Assembly (NCBI RefSeq): GCF_008360935.1
Contig: NZ_SRXO01000032.1
Span: 1-53,980 of the forward strand
DNA length: 53,980 nucleotides
Origin: Siccirubricoccus phaeus
Lineage (GTDB): Bacteria > Pseudomonadota > Alphaproteobacteria > Acetobacterales > Acetobacteraceae
Direction of reading: 5' to 3'
The notes beneath the pieces are model-generated. The model saw only the letters and a program-made list of their open reading frames with translations. It was not told the origin of the DNA and searched no databases. The position numbers and the translations under genes are program-made. Positions 1-11,109 of the stretch are shown here, in pieces (within the stretch, counting starts at the first letter, position 1; each line of letters starts with the position of its first letter).

Positions 1-548
1 GGGGTGGCGGCGGGCAGGGCAAGCTGCACCGGCGGCGGCGGGGGCGGCGGCGGCACGGGCAGGCTGGCCAGCGGCGCCGGCGCCGGGACCGCAGCGGCCT
101 CCGCGCCGGCAGCCGGGGCCTCGGCCGGCGCGGCCGGCTCGGTCCGCGCCACCTGCACCGGCGGCGGCAGGCGCGGCAGCAGGGCGACCGTCACGCTCTC
201 CCCTTCCGGCACATCCTCCGCGCGGGCGGCGAACAAGGCGGGCGGGCCGGCATAGGCGATGGCCGCCGGGGCGCGCCGCTCCGCCTCGTTCAGCCGCAGG
301 AACTGGGTCGGCTGCATCGGCTCCAGCGAGAGGTGGCGCTGGGCGACGGCGCGCAGCCTTTCCGGCTCGTTCAGCCAGGCCCATTCCGCGGCAAGCGCCT
401 GGGTGCGCTCATTCGCCGCATCGATCTCGCGGGCGATGCTGCGCAGCTCGCGGTCCAGCAGCGCCGCCTCGTGCTTCGTCGAGTAGAGGTGCAGCCCTGC
501 GAGCGCCGCGGCGAGGAAGCCGGCGATGTTGAGCGGTCGGAAGATCAT
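1..548 (-). CDS. ftsL: Cell division protein FtsL-like, 3' part beyond window
   Basis: About 182 residues are visible and no stop is reached before the left edge. The ATG at 548 overlaps the rsmH stop codon (ATGA), so the two are probably translationally coupled. The N-terminus begins [20 protein letters not shown], a short hydrophobic anchor, followed by a heptad-rich segment (about residues 28-60, with [20 protein letters not shown]) and a conserved-looking [20 protein letters not shown] stretch. This is the FtsL plan: a bitopic membrane protein with a periplasmic coiled coil that joins FtsB/FtsQ in the divisome. After about residue 120 the sequence becomes a Pro/Ala-rich tail, longer than most FtsL proteins. 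The identification rests mainly on position after rsmH and on topology, because FtsL sequences are poorly conserved; ftsI would be expected beyond the edge. Confidence 0.72.
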   Translation of the reverse strand, partial: MIFRPLNIAGFLAAALAGLHLYSTKHEAALLDRELRSIAREIDAANERTQALAAEWAWLNEPERLRAVAQRHLSLEPMQPTQFLRLNEAERRAPAAIAYAGPPALFAARAEDVPEGESVTVALLPRLPPPVQVARTEPAAPAEAPAAGAEAAAVPAPAPLASLPVPPPPPPPPVQLALPAAT

Positions 549-1543
549 GCGGCGTCCCGTTCTGGGGGCAGGTGTTCCGGAGGCAGGCGGTGGGCGGGCA
601 GGCGTTCCAGGGCGCGCAGCCTGGCGCTCCGGGCCCGGGGGTTGGCAGCGGTCTCGGCGTTGCCCGGGCGCAGTGCCCGCGGCGTCAGCAGGCGGTATTC
701 CGCCGGCGCGGCAGGGCCCGCAAGGGCCCCGGGATCGTGGCGGGAGGCGCCGCCGGCGCGCCCGGCGCGCGCCGCCATGAAGCGCTTGACGATCCGGTCC
801 TCCAGCGAATGGAAGGCGACGACGACCAGCCGCCCGCCCGGGGCGAGGAGCTGCGCCGCCGCCTCCAGCCCGCGCTCCACCTCGCCCAGCTCGTCATTCA
901 CCGCGATGCGCAGCGCCTGGAAGCTGCGCGTCGCGCGGTCGATGCCCGAAGGGTCGCGCGGCGTCACGGCGCGGATCAGCTCGGCGAGCCGGAAGGTGGT
1001 CGTGATCGGCGCCGCGCGCCGGGCGGCGACGATGGCGCGGGCGATCCGACGGGCGTGGCGCTCCTCGCCCAGCGAGAAGAGCATATCCGCGAGCTCCGAC
1101 TCCGGCAGGGTATTCACAAGGTCTGCCGCGGACTTCCCGGCTTTCTCCATGCGCATGTCAAGCGGCCCGTCGGCGCGGAAGGAAAAGCCGCGCGCCGCCT
1201 CGTCGAGCTGGAAGGAGGAGACGCCGAGATCGAGCACCACCCCATCCAGCCGGGCGATGCCGGCGCGCTGCATGAGTCCGAGCAGGTCGCCGAACCGCCC
1301 TTCCAGCAAATGAATGCGGCCGGGGAAGCGGGCGGCCAGCGCGGCGCCGCGGGCGATCGCCTCCGGGTCGCGGTCGATGGCGTAGAGGGTGCAGGCGGCG
1401 GCCGCGAGGATGGCGCCGGCATAGCCGCCGCCGCCGAAGGTGCCGTCGGCATAGGTGGCGCCATCGCGCGGGGCGAGGGTCGCCAGCACCTCCGCCAGCA
1501 TCACCGGCAGATGGCCTTCAGAGGCTGCGGGCGGCGTGGTCAT
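545..1543 (-). CDS. rsmH: 16S rRNA (cytosine(1402)-N(4))-methyltransferase RsmH (MraW)
   Basis: The 332-residue protein has the RsmH hallmarks: [13 protein letters not shown] at the N-terminus, the SAM-binding segment [53 protein letters not shown] and the C-terminal [20 protein letters not shown]. It N4-methylates C1402 in the decoding centre of 16S rRNA. The length is normal for the family. It sits between mraZ and ftsL with ATGA overlaps on both sides, the standard start of the dcw cluster, and is presumably transcribed from the mraZ promoter. All expected motifs are present. Confidence 0.97.
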   Translation of the reverse strand: MTTPPAASEGHLPVMLAEVLATLAPRDGATYADGTFGGGGYAGAILAAAACTLYAIDRDPEAIARGAALAARFPGRIHLLEGRFGDLLGLMQRAGIARLDGVVLDLGVSSFQLDEAARGFSFRADGPLDMRMEKAGKSAADLVNTLPESELADMLFSLGEERHARRIARAIVAARRAAPITTTFRLAELIRAVTPRDPSGIDRATRSFQALRIAVNDELGEVERGLEAAAQLLAPGGRLVVVAFHSLEDRIVKRFMAARAGRAGGASRHDPGALAGPAAPAEYRLLTPRALRPGNAETAANPRARSARLRALERLPAHRLPPEHLPPERDAA

Positions 1544-1977
1544 ACGTCACCCCTATCATCCAGCGCGTCCAGCCGCGCCTCCTCCTCGGCGAAGGCGGCG
1601 CTGTTCCAGATCTCGAAGAAGGCGCCGCGGCCGGCGAATTGGATCTCGCCATCCAGCCGCGCCTTCTCGACCAGCGGGCCGGGCATGACGACGCGGCCTT
1701 CCGTATCCGGCCGCAGGGTGTGGACGCGGCCGAGCAGCTTGCGGCTGATGCTCTGATATTCGGCGGAAAGCTTCGACAGCCCGGCGGTTCGGCGTTCAAA
1801 CTCCGCCATGTAGTCGGGCTTGGGCCAGACCTCGAGGCAGGGCAGGAAGCGGGAGCTGCGCAGGATGACGTCCTCCGCGCCGAGGCGGTTGAGCGTGGCG
1901 CGGAAGGCGGCCGGCACGGAGATGCGGCCCTTCTTCGCGTCGAAGCTCCCCGGAAATGTCCCCGCGAAATCGGACAT
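1540..1977 (-). CDS. mraZ: Transcriptional regulator MraZ
   Basis: This 145-residue protein begins [20 protein letters not shown], the first of two tandem AbrB-like MraZ half-domains ([15 protein letters not shown]; the second contains [18 protein letters not shown]). MraZ proteins form ring-shaped oligomers that bind phased short direct repeats in their own promoter and repress the division cluster. The gene is first in the operon and its stop overlaps the rsmH start (ATGA). An array of four GGGA units with exact 10-bp period lies about 140 bp upstream (2114-2150) over a promoter-like sequence and is the expected autoregulatory target. Confidence 0.96.
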   Translation of the reverse strand: MSDFAGTFPGSFDAKKGRISVPAAFRATLNRLGAEDVILRSSRFLPCLEVWPKPDYMAEFERRTAGLSKLSAEYQSISRKLLGRVHTLRPDTEGRVVMPGPLVEKARLDGEIQFAGRGAFFEIWNSAAFAEEEARLDALDDRGDV

Positions 1978-2113
1978 CGCCCTGCAACCGTCCCCCCGGC
2001 AATGGCGAGCCCCACCTGATCAGCGGGCCGGCGGGGCCCCCCGACCCCACCGGCTCGCCCGACCATCCCGTCCCGGGACCGCTCGCCCCCCCGAGCGTCT
2101 GGCCCCTGCCGGC

Positions 2114-2150
2114 CGGGATAAGATGGGAATACCCGGGAATGTGCGGGAAA
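2114..2150. promoter_or_regulatory. mraZ: Putative MraZ operator (four phased GGGA repeats)
   Basis: On the + strand, (C/T)GGGA followed by two A/T bases recurs four times, at 2114, 2124, 2134 and 2144, with an exact 10-bp period and an otherwise variable spacer. Known MraZ targets are direct TGGGN repeats with the same 10-bp period, usually three copies. The repeats lie on the strand opposite mraZ and overlap its predicted promoter. The function is inferred from this pattern. Confidence 0.68.
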
Positions 2151-2154
2151 GCAA
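2126..2154 (-). promoter_or_regulatory. Putative mraZ-rsmH-ftsL promoter
   Basis: Reading the minus strand, TTGCTT (2154-2149) and TATTCC (2131-2126) are separated by exactly 17 bases. Three of the four GGGA repeats fall inside or next to this promoter, consistent with repression by MraZ. The predicted transcript would have an untranslated leader of about 140 nt. The remainder of the 1978-2360 gap shows no gene. Confidence 0.45.
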
Positions 2155-2360
2155 GGGCGAATACCAATCCACAGTGCGAAACGTCCTGCCGAATTGCTGT
2201 GCTTCCAGAGGCTTGCCGGAAAAAGCCGCACCTCTTTCCAAGAACTTGGTCGCGATGCCGGGCACGGATGCCACAAAGACATGGTTTGTTCTTTTCGCAG
2301 GCCGCGGCCCGGCGGGGTCCCAGGGGAGATCCGGGAGGAGGGCGGCGGGGAGAGAGGGCG

Positions 2361-2760
<400 letters not shown>

Positions 2761-2770
2761 CGCGGCGGGC

Positions 2771-3544
2771 CTATGCGCCCGGGGGTGCGCCTGCGTCAAC
2801 CAGCGCGGCGTGCAGGGCGGCGAGCCTGGCCATGGTGCCGGGATCCGCCTTTCCGTCCACCAGGGCAGGCCGCCAATGCCGCTGGAAGGCGGTGAGCAGC
2901 ACGGGCAGCGGCAGGTCGGTGCGGTAGCCGATGGCGCCGAGCAGGGCGAGCGCCTGCTCGGCCGGCGGAGCGGGCGCGGCCGCCGGGCCGGGCCAGAGGC
3001 CGACGCCATTGGCCGCCAGCCCTTCCCAATCGAATTTCTCCCCCGGATCCTGCTTGCGGTCCGGCGCCACATCGCTGTGGGCCACCACGTTCCAGGGCGG
3101 GATCGGGTGGCGGGAGAGGATGTCCAGGCAGAGATCGCAGACCGCGGCCATCTGCAGCGCCGGGAAGTCCCGGTAGCCCCATTCATGGCCGGGGTTGACG
3201 ATCTCGATGCCGATGCTGCGGCCGTTGAGCTGCTGCTGGCCGCGCCATTCGGAGATGCCGGCATGCCAGGCGCGGCGATGCTCCGGCACCAGGGCGAAGA
3301 CGGTGCCGTCCTCCTCCACCAGGTAATGGGCGGAGACCTGGGCGGCGGGGTCGCAGAGCCGGGCCAGGGCCGCGGCGCCGCTCTGCATGCCGGTATAGTG
3401 CAGCACCAGCGTATCGACCGGGGTGCCGGCAGGGCGGGCGTCGTGATTGGGGCTGGGCGCCGGGCGCAGCAGCGCCGGGGCGGTCAGGGGGGCAGCCAGG
3501 GGGCCGGCCGGGGGGGCGGGGCGGGAGGGCGTGGCGCCGCTCAT
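2771..3544 (-). CDS. N-acetylmuramoyl-L-alanine amidase, AmpD/Amidase_2 family
   Basis: The 257-residue product contains an Amidase_2 (PGRP-like) domain: LVLHYTGMQSGAAALARLCD, VSAHYLVEEDGTVFALVPE, RAWHAGIS, SIGIEIVNPGHEWGYRDFP and NVVAHSDVAPDRKQDPGEKF. The zinc ligands (His of HYT, His of AHSD, Asp of PDRKxDPG) are all visible. These enzymes cleave the N-acetylmuramoyl-L-Ala bond of (anhydro)muropeptides in cell-wall recycling. About 70 C-terminal residues (PAEQALALLGAIGYRTDLP) resemble a peptidoglycan-binding helix bundle. The start at 3544 is chosen because upstream codons encode only low-complexity Arg/Gly/Pro sequence; a GTG at 3655 is the alternative. No signal peptide is evident, consistent with a cytosolic recycling enzyme. 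Confidence 0.88.
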   Translation of the reverse strand: MSGATPSRPAPPAGPLAAPLTAPALLRPAPSPNHDARPAGTPVDTLVLHYTGMQSGAAALARLCDPAAQVSAHYLVEEDGTVFALVPEHRRAWHAGISEWRGQQQLNGRSIGIEIVNPGHEWGYRDFPALQMAAVCDLCLDILSRHPIPPWNVVAHSDVAPDRKQDPGEKFDWEGLAANGVGLWPGPAAAPAPPAEQALALLGAIGYRTDLPLPVLLTAFQRHWRPALVDGKADPGTMARLAALHAALVDAGAPPGA

Positions 3545-3706
3545 GCCCGGCGCTCGTGCCGGCGGTCCCCGCCGCCTGCCCGGCCGGCCGGCAAACCCGC
3601 GCCCTGAGGCAGGGCGGGCCTCACGGCTGCCGCTCCCGCTCGATGCGGTCCCCACCGCCGGCGCAGCGGGCGGGCGGAGCCATGGCCTGGGACCGCGGGA
3701 CGGGAG

Positions 3707-4492
3707 TCACAGCTTCCGCTCCCGCTTGATCCGGTCCCAGGCGGCGTTGATTTCCGCCACCTTCTCCGTCGCGCGGCGGACGAATTCCTGCGGCACGCCG
3801 CGCGCCGCCAGGCTGTCCGGATGGTTCTCCCGCATCAGCTTGCGCCAGGCCTGGCGCACCGTGTCATCCGTCGCCTCCTTCGGCACGCCGAGAATGGCGT
3901 AGGGGTCCGGCCCCGCCTCTGCCGTCGCGCCGGGCGGGCGCTGGCCGTCCCGCGCCCGCTCCCAGGCCGGGGCATCCAGCCCGAAGCCGAGCTGGACACG
4001 CTGCAGGAAGGCCACCTCCGGCTTGGTCAGCGGGCCGTCGGCGCGGGCGATCTGGAAGAAGGCGGCCAGCACATCCTCCAGCATGCCCTTGTTGTCGGCG
4101 AAGGCCCGGCCCAGCCCTTCCGCGAAGGGGGCGAAATCATCCTGGCTGTCCCGCGCCTGGTCGAAAAGCTGGCCGACCTCGCGCAGGCTTTCCGGCGGAA
4201 TGCGGAACAGCCGCTTGAAGGCGTCGATCTCCTCCCGCTTCACCGCGCCGTCGCATTTCGCCAGCTTGGCCGCCAGCACCACCACCGAAATGGCGAAGAG
4301 CTGTTCCCGGGAGCCGAGCAGGGCGGCCATATCCGCCGCCTGCCGGGCAGCGGAGCGGCCGAGCACCCCGGCGAAGGGGTTGGCGCGGCCCTGGTCCGCG
4401 GCATGGCCCAGCGCGGCGCCCACCACGGCGCCGAGCGGGCCCCCGGTGACGAAGCCCGCCACCCCTCCGATCACCTTGCCCCAGAAGCTCAT
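3707..4492 (-). CDS. djlA: TerB/DnaJ-domain co-chaperone (DjlA-like)
   Basis: This 261-residue protein starts MSFWGKVIGGVAGFVTGGPL, a glycine-rich hydrophobic N-terminus as in DjlA membrane-anchored co-chaperones. Residues about 60-180 form a TerB-like helical domain (AISVVVLAAKLAKCDGAVKR and FFQIARADGPLTKPE, two acidic repeats). The C-terminal J-domain (from about residue 195, DPYAILGVPKEATDDTVRQA) carries the essential HPD tripeptide (RENHPDS). It would stimulate a DnaK-type Hsp70. It precedes the amidase on the same strand with a gap of about 160 bp. Confidence 0.9.
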   Translation of the reverse strand: MSFWGKVIGGVAGFVTGGPLGAVVGAALGHAADQGRANPFAGVLGRSAARQAADMAALLGSREQLFAISVVVLAAKLAKCDGAVKREEIDAFKRLFRIPPESLREVGQLFDQARDSQDDFAPFAEGLGRAFADNKGMLEDVLAAFFQIARADGPLTKPEVAFLQRVQLGFGLDAPAWERARDGQRPPGATAEAGPDPYAILGVPKEATDDTVRQAWRKLMRENHPDSLAARGVPQEFVRRATEKVAEINAAWDRIKRERKL

Positions 4493-4586
4493 GCGGCAGG
4501 CTTACCATGGCGGCCGGCTGCGCTACCATCCGAGGGGCCCAGGGGAAATGAGGGCCAAGGGATGAGGGCCAAGGAAAGGAAACGCC

Positions 4587-5486
4587 ATGCCACTCGAGCT
4601 CCGCCCGTTGCACCCGCTCTTCGTCGCCGAGGCGCGCGGCCTCGACCTCTCGCGGCCGCTGGCGGCGGCGGAGCTGGCGGCGGTGACCGCCGCCATGGAC
4701 AAGTATGCGGTGCTGGTGTTTCCCGGGCAGCGGCTGAGCGAGACGGAACAGACCGCCTTCGCCGGGCAATTCGGGCCGCTGAACCCCGGCCTCAAGAAGA
4801 TGGGCCGGCAGCAGGAGCGGCTGCAGGAATACCGGGCGATCGACATCTCCAACCTCGGCGAGGACGGCAAGCCGCTGCCGCGGGACAGCAAGAAGGTGAT
4901 CGGCAGCCTCGCCAACCAGCTCTGGCATTCGGACAGCAGCTTCCAGGCGCCGGCGGTCAGCTATTCCATGCTGCATGCGCTGCGCCTGCCGAGCTGGGGC
5001 GGCGACACCGAATTCTGCGATCTGCGCGCCGCCTGGGACGCGCTGCCGGCGCGGCTGCAGGCGCAGGTCGCGGGGTTGGCGGCGGAGCATTTCGCGCTGC
5101 ATTCGCGCATGACGCTGCTGGGCGACGACCAGTACACGCCGGAACAGCAGGCGGCGTTGCCGCCGGTGGTCTGGCCGCTGAAGCGGGTGCATCCGGGCAG
5201 CGGGCGCACCGCGCTGTTCGTCGGCGTGCATGCGCGGAAGGTCCTCGGCATGGGGGTGGCGGAGGGAAAGATGCTGCTGCTGGATCTGCTGGAGCACGCC
5301 ACCCAGCCGCAATTCCGCTGGACCCATCGGTGGAATGTGGGCGACCTGGTGATGTGGGACAACCGCTGCACCCTGCATCGCGGCCGGGCCTATGACCTGG
5401 ACGAGGCACGGGAGCTGCGGCGCACCACCACCGATGAGGTGCCGGTGGGGGCGACGCCTTCCGGATGGGCGCAGGCGGCGGAGTAG
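4587..5486 (+). CDS. TauD/TfdA-family Fe(II)/2-oxoglutarate-dependent dioxygenase
   Basis: The 299-residue protein is a complete TauD/TfdA dioxygenase. The iron ligands are H114 and D116 in LWHSDSSF and the distal H264 in NRCTLHRGRAYD; the 2-oxoglutarate-binding Arg lies shortly after (ARELRRTT). The N-terminal ELRPLHPLFVAEARGLDLSR and ALVFPGQ-like segments are typical. Members hydroxylate taurine, 2,4-D, sulfonates, carnitine precursors and many other substrates, so the substrate cannot be assigned. The ATG at 4587 follows a GGAAAGGAAA-type ribosome site. It stands alone, diverging from djlA. Confidence 0.9.
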   Translation: MPLELRPLHPLFVAEARGLDLSRPLAAAELAAVTAAMDKYAVLVFPGQRLSETEQTAFAGQFGPLNPGLKKMGRQQERLQEYRAIDISNLGEDGKPLPRDSKKVIGSLANQLWHSDSSFQAPAVSYSMLHALRLPSWGGDTEFCDLRAAWDALPARLQAQVAGLAAEHFALHSRMTLLGDDQYTPEQQAALPPVVWPLKRVHPGSGRTALFVGVHARKVLGMGVAEGKMLLLDLLEHATQPQFRWTHRWNVGDLVMWDNRCTLHRGRAYDLDEARELRRTTTDEVPVGATPSGWAQAAE

Positions 5487-5487
5487 A

Positions 5488-5583
5488 CCCCCACGAAGCC
5501 GCTGCGCGGCTCCTCGGGGGCCCGGAGTCGCTGGGCGGGCGGCGGCTCGCACCGCCTGCCGCGACGAAGCCGCGGCAGGGCAA
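5488..5583 (-). repeat. Hairpin-forming intergenic repeat, copy 1 (inverted relative to 6411-6512)
   Basis: The minus-strand sequence aligns along its length with the + strand of 6411-6512; the first 41 bases differ at about four positions. Both contain a short GCGGCTTCG-type hairpin and a longer one ending in five C/G pairs. The copies lie on either side of the GNAT gene in inverted orientation. Confidence 0.75.
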
Positions 5584-5592
5584 CGGGCGACG

Positions 5593-5698
5593 CTGGAGCG
5601 GGATCGGCTGAGCTTCGCTCATCCGTCCCGCTCCAGCTCATTGTCTGGTCGCGTGATTCAGGGCTTCGGTCGATTCGACCCCAACCGATCACGCTCTA
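5593..5698. repeat. Two-hairpin palindromic element A
   Basis: Hairpin 1 pairs CTGGAGCGGGA (5593-5603) with TCCCGCTCCAG (5626-5636). After a linker of about 14 bases, hairpin 2 pairs GCGTGAT (5651-5657) with ATCACGC (5688-5694), with an inner GGTCG/CGACC stem. The element ends in GCTCTAG, which contains the stop codon of the GNAT gene read on the minus strand. The plan is shared with elements at 22455, 26421 and 38412. Confidence 0.65.
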
Positions 5699-6148
5699 GG
5701 CGGCGAGGCGCTTCGCCATGAACACGGCGATGCCGCGGCCGGGGAATTCCTCCCGCGTCGTCACCGCGTAGCCCAGCCGCTCATACAGCGCGATATTGGC
5801 GGTGAAGGCGGCGTTGGTGAGGAGGCGGGTCTCGCCGCGGCCGGCAGTGCGGGCCAGCGCCTCGGCATGCGCCAGCAGGGCGGAGCCATGGCCCTTGCCC
5901 TGCCGCGCCGGCGCCACGGCGACATTCTCGATCCAGAGATGGTCCTCGCGCAGGACGGTCTCGATCAGGGCGAGCAACTCGCCCTCCTGGTCCAGGAGGT
6001 CGATGCGGTGGGCCTGGACCGCTTCCTCGTAATCGGCGGTCATCGGCGCCGGTTCGCGGCCGATGAGCGGGACCCATTTGGCATAGGCGGCGCGCGTCAG
6101 CGCGCGGATGGCGGGGACATCGGCAAGGGTGGCGGCACGGAGGGCCAT
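5696..6148 (-). CDS. GNAT-family N-acetyltransferase
   Basis: A 150-residue protein of the GCN5-related acetyltransferase fold. It begins MALRAATLADVPAIRALTRA, and motif A is IENVAVAPARQGKGHGSALL with the acetyl-CoA pyrophosphate loop Q-G-K-G-H-G. The C-terminal LYERLGYAVTTREEFPG is the usual GNAT end. The substrate is unknown. The ATG at 6148 is preceded by AAAGGA at a good distance. The stop codon lies inside palindromic element A. The gene is flanked by inverted copies of another repeat and preceded by a candidate terminator/attenuator (6182-6215). Confidence 0.88.
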   Translation of the reverse strand: MALRAATLADVPAIRALTRAAYAKWVPLIGREPAPMTADYEEAVQAHRIDLLDQEGELLALIETVLREDHLWIENVAVAPARQGKGHGSALLAHAEALARTAGRGETRLLTNAAFTANIALYERLGYAVTTREEFPGRGIAVFMAKRLAA

Positions 6149-6181
6149 GGCTTGTGTCCTTTCCGGCCGGCAGCGCACATG

Positions 6182-6215
6182 AAAAACCCTGCCGACCGCA
6201 TGGGTGGGCAGGGTT
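6182..6215 (-). terminator. Rho-independent terminator or attenuator upstream of the GNAT gene
   Basis: On the minus strand GGCAACCCTGCC-type sequence folds with GGCAGGGTT: a perfect 9-bp stem (6207-6215 with 6185-6193), a 13-nt loop, then five T residues. It lies 34 bp before the GNAT start and on the same strand, so it either ends a short upstream transcript or acts as an attenuator. Confidence 0.5.
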
Positions 6216-6244
6216 GCCGGAGAAGCTCTGGCAGGGGGGGAGTT

Positions 6245-6343
6245 CTAGCCTCCCCAGACCCCATGCCCAGGCCGCCAGGCAGCGTGCCGCACCTTCAGGG
6301 TGCGGCGGCGTCGCAGCAGGCGGGCCGGGAGGCTCAGGGTCAT
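6245..6343 (-). CDS. Possible 32-residue Arg-rich leader peptide
   Basis: A small open frame reads MTLSLPARLLRRRRTLKVRH and continues to a stop at 6245. It has four consecutive Arg codons (CGA CGC CGC CGC). A perfect 8-bp hairpin (6286-6293 with 6299-6306) overlaps its middle, and a terminator follows 30 bp after its stop. No strong ribosome site is visible. The arrangement resembles a transcription-attenuation leader for the GNAT gene, but this is inference; it could equally be non-coding. Apart from this frame and the repeat at 6411-6512, the 6149-6514 gap shows nothing. Confidence 0.28.
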   Translation of the reverse strand: MTLSLPARLLRRRRTLKVRHAAWRPGHGVWGG

Positions 6344-6410
6344 GCCGACGATGGGGCCAGGACGGGCAGGAAGAGTCAAGGGTGGAATGGCTTCATAGCG
6401 CCGCCTGGAG

Positions 6411-6512
6411 CCCTGCTGCGGCTTCGCCGCGGCAGGCTGTGCGAGGCGCCGATCCCGGCGCGAGCGACGTCCCGGGGCCCCCATGGCGTCGCGCAGCGAC
6501 GTCATGGGGAAG
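6411..6512 (+). repeat. Hairpin-forming intergenic repeat, copy 2
   Basis: It is homologous to the reverse complement of 5488-5583. Its terminal hairpin pairs CCCCATG with CATGGGG around a GCGTCGC/GCGACG core, while the other copy uses a different stem sequence in the same place, so the stem appears to be kept by paired changes. Confidence 0.75.
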
Positions 6513-6514
6513 AG

Positions 6515-7042
6515 TCAAACCGTCGTGGCCGCCCGCGCCGCCTGGTCGTAGAAGCCGGAGAGGCTCCGCAGCAGCGCCGCCGCGTCGGAGAGCTTCGCCG
6601 CCTCCGGCCCCGCATCGCGCACCGCGCGCGCCAGCAGCGCCTCCCGCAGCTCCGCATAGCGGGTGCAGAGCGCGGCGCCTGCTTCCGTCACCGCCACCAG
6701 CTTCTCCTTCCCCGCCCGGCTGGTCCGCACCAGCCCCGCCGCTTCCAGCTTGCGGATGGCGTAGGTGGCGATGTGCGTGTCCTCGATGGCCAGGGCCAGC
6801 AGGATCTCCGCCTGCCGCTTCGGCCGGCCGCGATGGTGCACCGTGTGCAGGATCAGCACCTCGGTGGGCGAAAGCCCCGGCGCACCGGCCGCCGCGGCGC
6901 ACAACACCATCCAGCGCTGGAAGGCGTGCCCGGCCAGGATCAGCCCATACTCCACCTCCGACAGCGCCGGCGAAGCACCGGCGGCGAGATGGGCGGAGGA
7001 GACGATGGCATTTGGCGCGCTCTGCGCGACCGGCTTGGGCAT
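6515..7042 (-). CDS. MarR-like winged-helix transcriptional regulator
   Basis: The 175-residue protein has a MarR-type winged-helix core: GLSPTEVLILHTVHHRGRPK, then EILLALAIEDTHIATYAIRK as the recognition-helix region, LEAAGLVRTSRAGKEKLVAV as the wing, and a C-terminal helical dimerisation segment. It probably represses itself and the divergent hydantoinase gene: a perfect 7-bp inverted repeat (7053-7078) lies immediately upstream. The ATG at 7042 is chosen because the conserved part starts soon after; further upstream codons run into the neighbouring promoter. The ligand is unknown; a hydantoin- or oxoproline-type compound would fit the neighbour. Confidence 0.8.
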   Translation of the reverse strand: MPKPVAQSAPNAIVSSAHLAAGASPALSEVEYGLILAGHAFQRWMVLCAAAAGAPGLSPTEVLILHTVHHRGRPKRQAEILLALAIEDTHIATYAIRKLEAAGLVRTSRAGKEKLVAVTEAGAALCTRYAELREALLARAVRDAGPEAAKLSDAAALLRSLSGFYDQAARAATTV

Positions 7043-7052
7043 GGACCGATTG

Positions 7053-7078
7053 TTGACGAAATACTGATAAATCGTCAA
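7053..7078. promoter_or_regulatory. Putative MarR operator between divergent genes
   Basis: TTGACGA (7053-7059) and TCGTCAA (7072-7078) form a perfect 7-bp inverted repeat with a 12-bp AT-rich spacer, in an otherwise GC-rich gap between the regulator (start 7042, minus) and the hydantoinase (start 7155, plus). The position and symmetry fit a dimeric winged-helix repressor site. Confidence 0.62.
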
Positions 7079-7154
7079 TGATTTCTCTGAAAGAGGCCGG
7101 GTCTTGCGCCCGCCGCCTCCTATGGTCATCACGCATTCGGCAGGAGAGCGGGCG

Positions 7155-10871
<3,717 letters not shown>

Positions 10872-10917
10872 GGAGAGGCTGCGCCAGGTCAGCAGGAGCG
10901 GAACGGCGGGGAAGTAT

Positions 10918-11062
10918 GGGGGCTCTGCCCCCAAACCCGCGCCGGTGGCTGCCGGCCTTGCCGGCAGCCACCTCCCCGGACCCCGCTGTGAATCGGCAGG
11001 TTGAACCCACCGGTCCAGGACTCGGAACGGGGTCCGGGACCAGATCCTGGCCCCGGCGGGGA
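10918..11062 (-). repeat. GC-rich intergenic repeat, copy 1 (inverted)
   Basis: Read on the minus strand, CCGGGGCCAGGATCTGG, a CCGGACCCCG element and GGTTCAACCTGCCGATTCAC occur in the same order as at 36895-36985 on the plus strand. It also includes short hairpins such as GGGGGCTCTGCCCCC and a 12-bp GTGGCTGCCGGC palindrome. It fills the gap before the AsmA gene. Confidence 0.7.
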
Positions 11063-11109
11063 ACGAACGCATGCGTTCGATGGGGCAGCGCCCCCGATCA
11101 CCCGGCCTG

